Below are positions 7,002-8,197 of a stretch of 8,197 nt of DNA, one piece after another (positions within the stretch are counted from its first letter, which is position 1; each line of letters starts with the position of its first letter). A model generated the notes under the pieces. That model was not told where the DNA came from, made no database searches, and saw nothing but the letters and a program-made list of their open reading frames with translations. The position numbers and the translations under genes were made by a program. This DNA comes from an uncultured Clostridia bacterium (GTDB lineage: Bacteria > Bacillota > Clostridia > Christensenellales > Aristaeellaceae): NCBI GenBank assembly GCA_946615785.1, contig CAMOIA010000061.1, positions 1 through 8,197 on the forward strand, written 5' to 3'.

Positions 7002-8197
7002 TTACAGGGAAATTTCTTTCGTTTCCATGGGCGCAAGGCAAAGGCGCAGGCTGCCCTCAGGAAGGGTGATTTCGGTTTCCACGGTTTCGCTCGCGTTGTT
7101 CACAGCCACCAGCACGCGCGATGCCGGATACCAGGCCGCCTCCACCCGCGCGTCGCCTGCAAGGTAGGGCGTTTTTCCGTTTTGCCCGCAGGCATACAGA
7201 AGGATGTCCAGCAGCATCCTCGCGTTTTCGGGGCTGAAGGAAAAGCCGCTCATGTACACGCCAAGTCCCTTCCCGAACGGGTGCAGCGTCATCTGGGGCA
7301 CGCCGTTTTCCATGGCGAGCACCTTCGCCTGCCCGTCTGTCAGGTACAGATGTTCCTTGTGTCCCAGGGCTTCCCTGCGGACGGCAAAGGGCGCAGGTTC
7401 CTCCGCAGCTTCCCAGCGGCCGTGGCAGACGCGCGCGCCGGTGTCAAGATCCACGCCGAGGACGTTGGCCAGGCGGAAAAAGGTGTGATAGCCTTCCACA
7501 GCCGTCGGCTCCGATACGCCGATCAGCGTGCCGCCGCGGTGTACAAACGCGGTAACGGCCTCCACCAGCTTTTCGTCCTTCCACGCGTCTCCCCCGCTCC
7601 AGGCGTCGCCCGCGCGGCCCGCGCTGATCACCGCGTCCACGTCCGAAAGCGCGCCGGCTTTGGCGTCTTCAAAGCTTAAAAACTTCACGTTCACCGGCAG
7701 GCCGGAGAGCGCTTCGTTGATATGGATGAGCGGGTGCATATCGGTTTCATGGAAATGCCCGGAAAGCGTCCAGGAGCGGAGCTTGCCCCAGGTGTGCAGC
7801 ACGGCCACGGTAATCGGCAGCGTCTGGGGCGCACCTGCCTGGTGCAGCGCCTTGATGCGGCGGAACGAATCGGCGATGTCCGTGATGGTCTCGACGAACT
7901 CTGGATAGCCTTCCGTCAGGTGCAGATACCCGCCAAGGCCGATCCGGTCGACCGTCTGCCGAAGCAGCGCCCGTCTTGCGTTGCGCCAGTACAAAAGCGC
8001 GTCGCGCTCCGGGTGTCCGCCTTCGGAGAAGGTGGGCAGGCCGCCGAGGCCCACCGGGAACAGATACGGGTGCAGCCTGATTTCGTGGGTCGGCACGTCC
8101 ACCCCCGCGCACAGGCGGCATTCAAAGCCGGAAAAGATGCACTTGATGAGGCCGTCGAAGCCGATGGAGGCAAAGCGCCTGCCGGCCGGCTCCATGC
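7002..8197 (-). CDS. GH112 1,3-beta-galactosyl-N-acetylhexosamine phosphorylase family, C-terminal half (start beyond window)
   Basis: This family phosphorolyses galacto-N-biose and lacto-N-biose I to galactose 1-phosphate and GalNAc or GlcNAc (genes called lnpA or gnpA); some clostridial members instead split galactosyl-beta-1,4-L-rhamnose. About 398 residues are visible of a usual 710-760. Visible residues 1-122, counted from the Met codon at 8195, close the TIM barrel (GRRFASIGFDGLIKCIFSGF, RDALLYWRNARRALLR, DRIGLGGYLHLTEGYPEF). Residues about 126-340 form the Rossmann/amidotransferase-like middle domain (VAVLHTWGKLRSWTLSGHFH; AVISAGRAGDAWSGGDAW; GVYMSGFSFSPENARMLL). Residues 345-397 form the small C-terminal beta domain. 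That Met is internal, because the frame continues to the window edge. The catalytic Asp and the residues separating HexNAc from rhamnose specificity lie upstream, so the exact substrate is open. It is the first visible gene of the operon and has no homologue of a kinase or epimerase beside it here. Confidence 0.9.
   Translation of the reverse strand, partial: MEPAGRRFASIGFDGLIKCIFSGFECRLCAGVDVPTHEIRLHPYLFPVGLGGLPTFSEGGHPERDALLYWRNARRALLRQTVDRIGLGGYLHLTEGYPEFVETITDIADSFRRIKALHQAGAPQTLPITVAVLHTWGKLRSWTLSGHFHETDMHPLIHINEALSGLPVNVKFLSFEDAKAGALSDVDAVISAGRAGDAWSGGDAWKDEKLVEAVTAFVHRGGTLIGVSEPTAVEGYHTFFRLANVLGVDLDTGARVCHGRWEAAEEPAPFAVRREALGHKEHLYLTDGQAKVLAMENGVPQMTLHPFGKGLGVYMSGFSFSPENARMLLDILLYACGQNGKTPYLAGDARVEAAWYPASRVLVAVNNASETVETEITLPEGSLRLCLAPMETKEISL

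Noticed and set aside
6871..7041. N-terminal extension of GH35 to an in-frame ATG at 7041
   Set aside because: It would overlap the GH112 stop region by 40 bases, run through the stem-loop, and add 57 residues unlike any GH35 start.

Overview
The window reads as part of one catabolic operon transcribed leftward (minus strand) from a GC-rich (roughly 60% by eye), probably Clostridia-class Bacillota genome, most likely a gut or rumen anaerobe. The reasons are purine-rich AGGAGG-type ribosome binding sites before three of the four genes whose starts are visible, tight co-directional packing, and gene families typical of carbohydrate-fermenting Firmicutes. The taxonomic guess is an inference; no rRNA or marker gene is present.

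In transcription order, right to left: (1) positions 8197-7002 hold the C-terminal half of a GH112 galactosyl-beta-1,3-N-acetylhexosamine (or galactosyl-rhamnose) phosphorylase, with its start beyond the right edge. (2) A 131-base gap carries a strong 11-bp stem-loop. (3) Positions 6870-4645 hold a 741-residue cytoplasmic GH35 glycosidase of a divergent subgroup. (4) Positions 4579-1325 hold a 1084-residue DUF5107 protein with a long TPR superhelix. (5) Positions 1249-944 hold a 101-residue, charged, helical protein of unknown function. (6) Positions 917-1 hold the N-terminal 305 residues of an N-acyl-D-amino-acid deacylase-like amidohydrolase, running off the left edge.

Working model (inference): imported beta-galactosides are cleaved inside the cell, by phosphorolysis through GH112, giving galactose 1-phosphate, and by hydrolysis or transglycosylation through GH35. 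The DUF5107-TPR protein contributes a carbohydrate-active mutarotase-like domain on a protein-interaction scaffold. Neither terminal enzyme has a signal peptide in its visible part, and GH35 has none, so a sugar transporter is expected outside the window. The deacylase does not fit simple galactoside catabolism; it may act on the acylated part of a glycoconjugate or be an unrelated passenger in the operon. The most promising unknowns are the DUF5107-TPR protein, the small 101-residue protein, and the unusual active-site loop of the GH35 enzyme. No mobile element, tRNA, rRNA or CRISPR array was seen.
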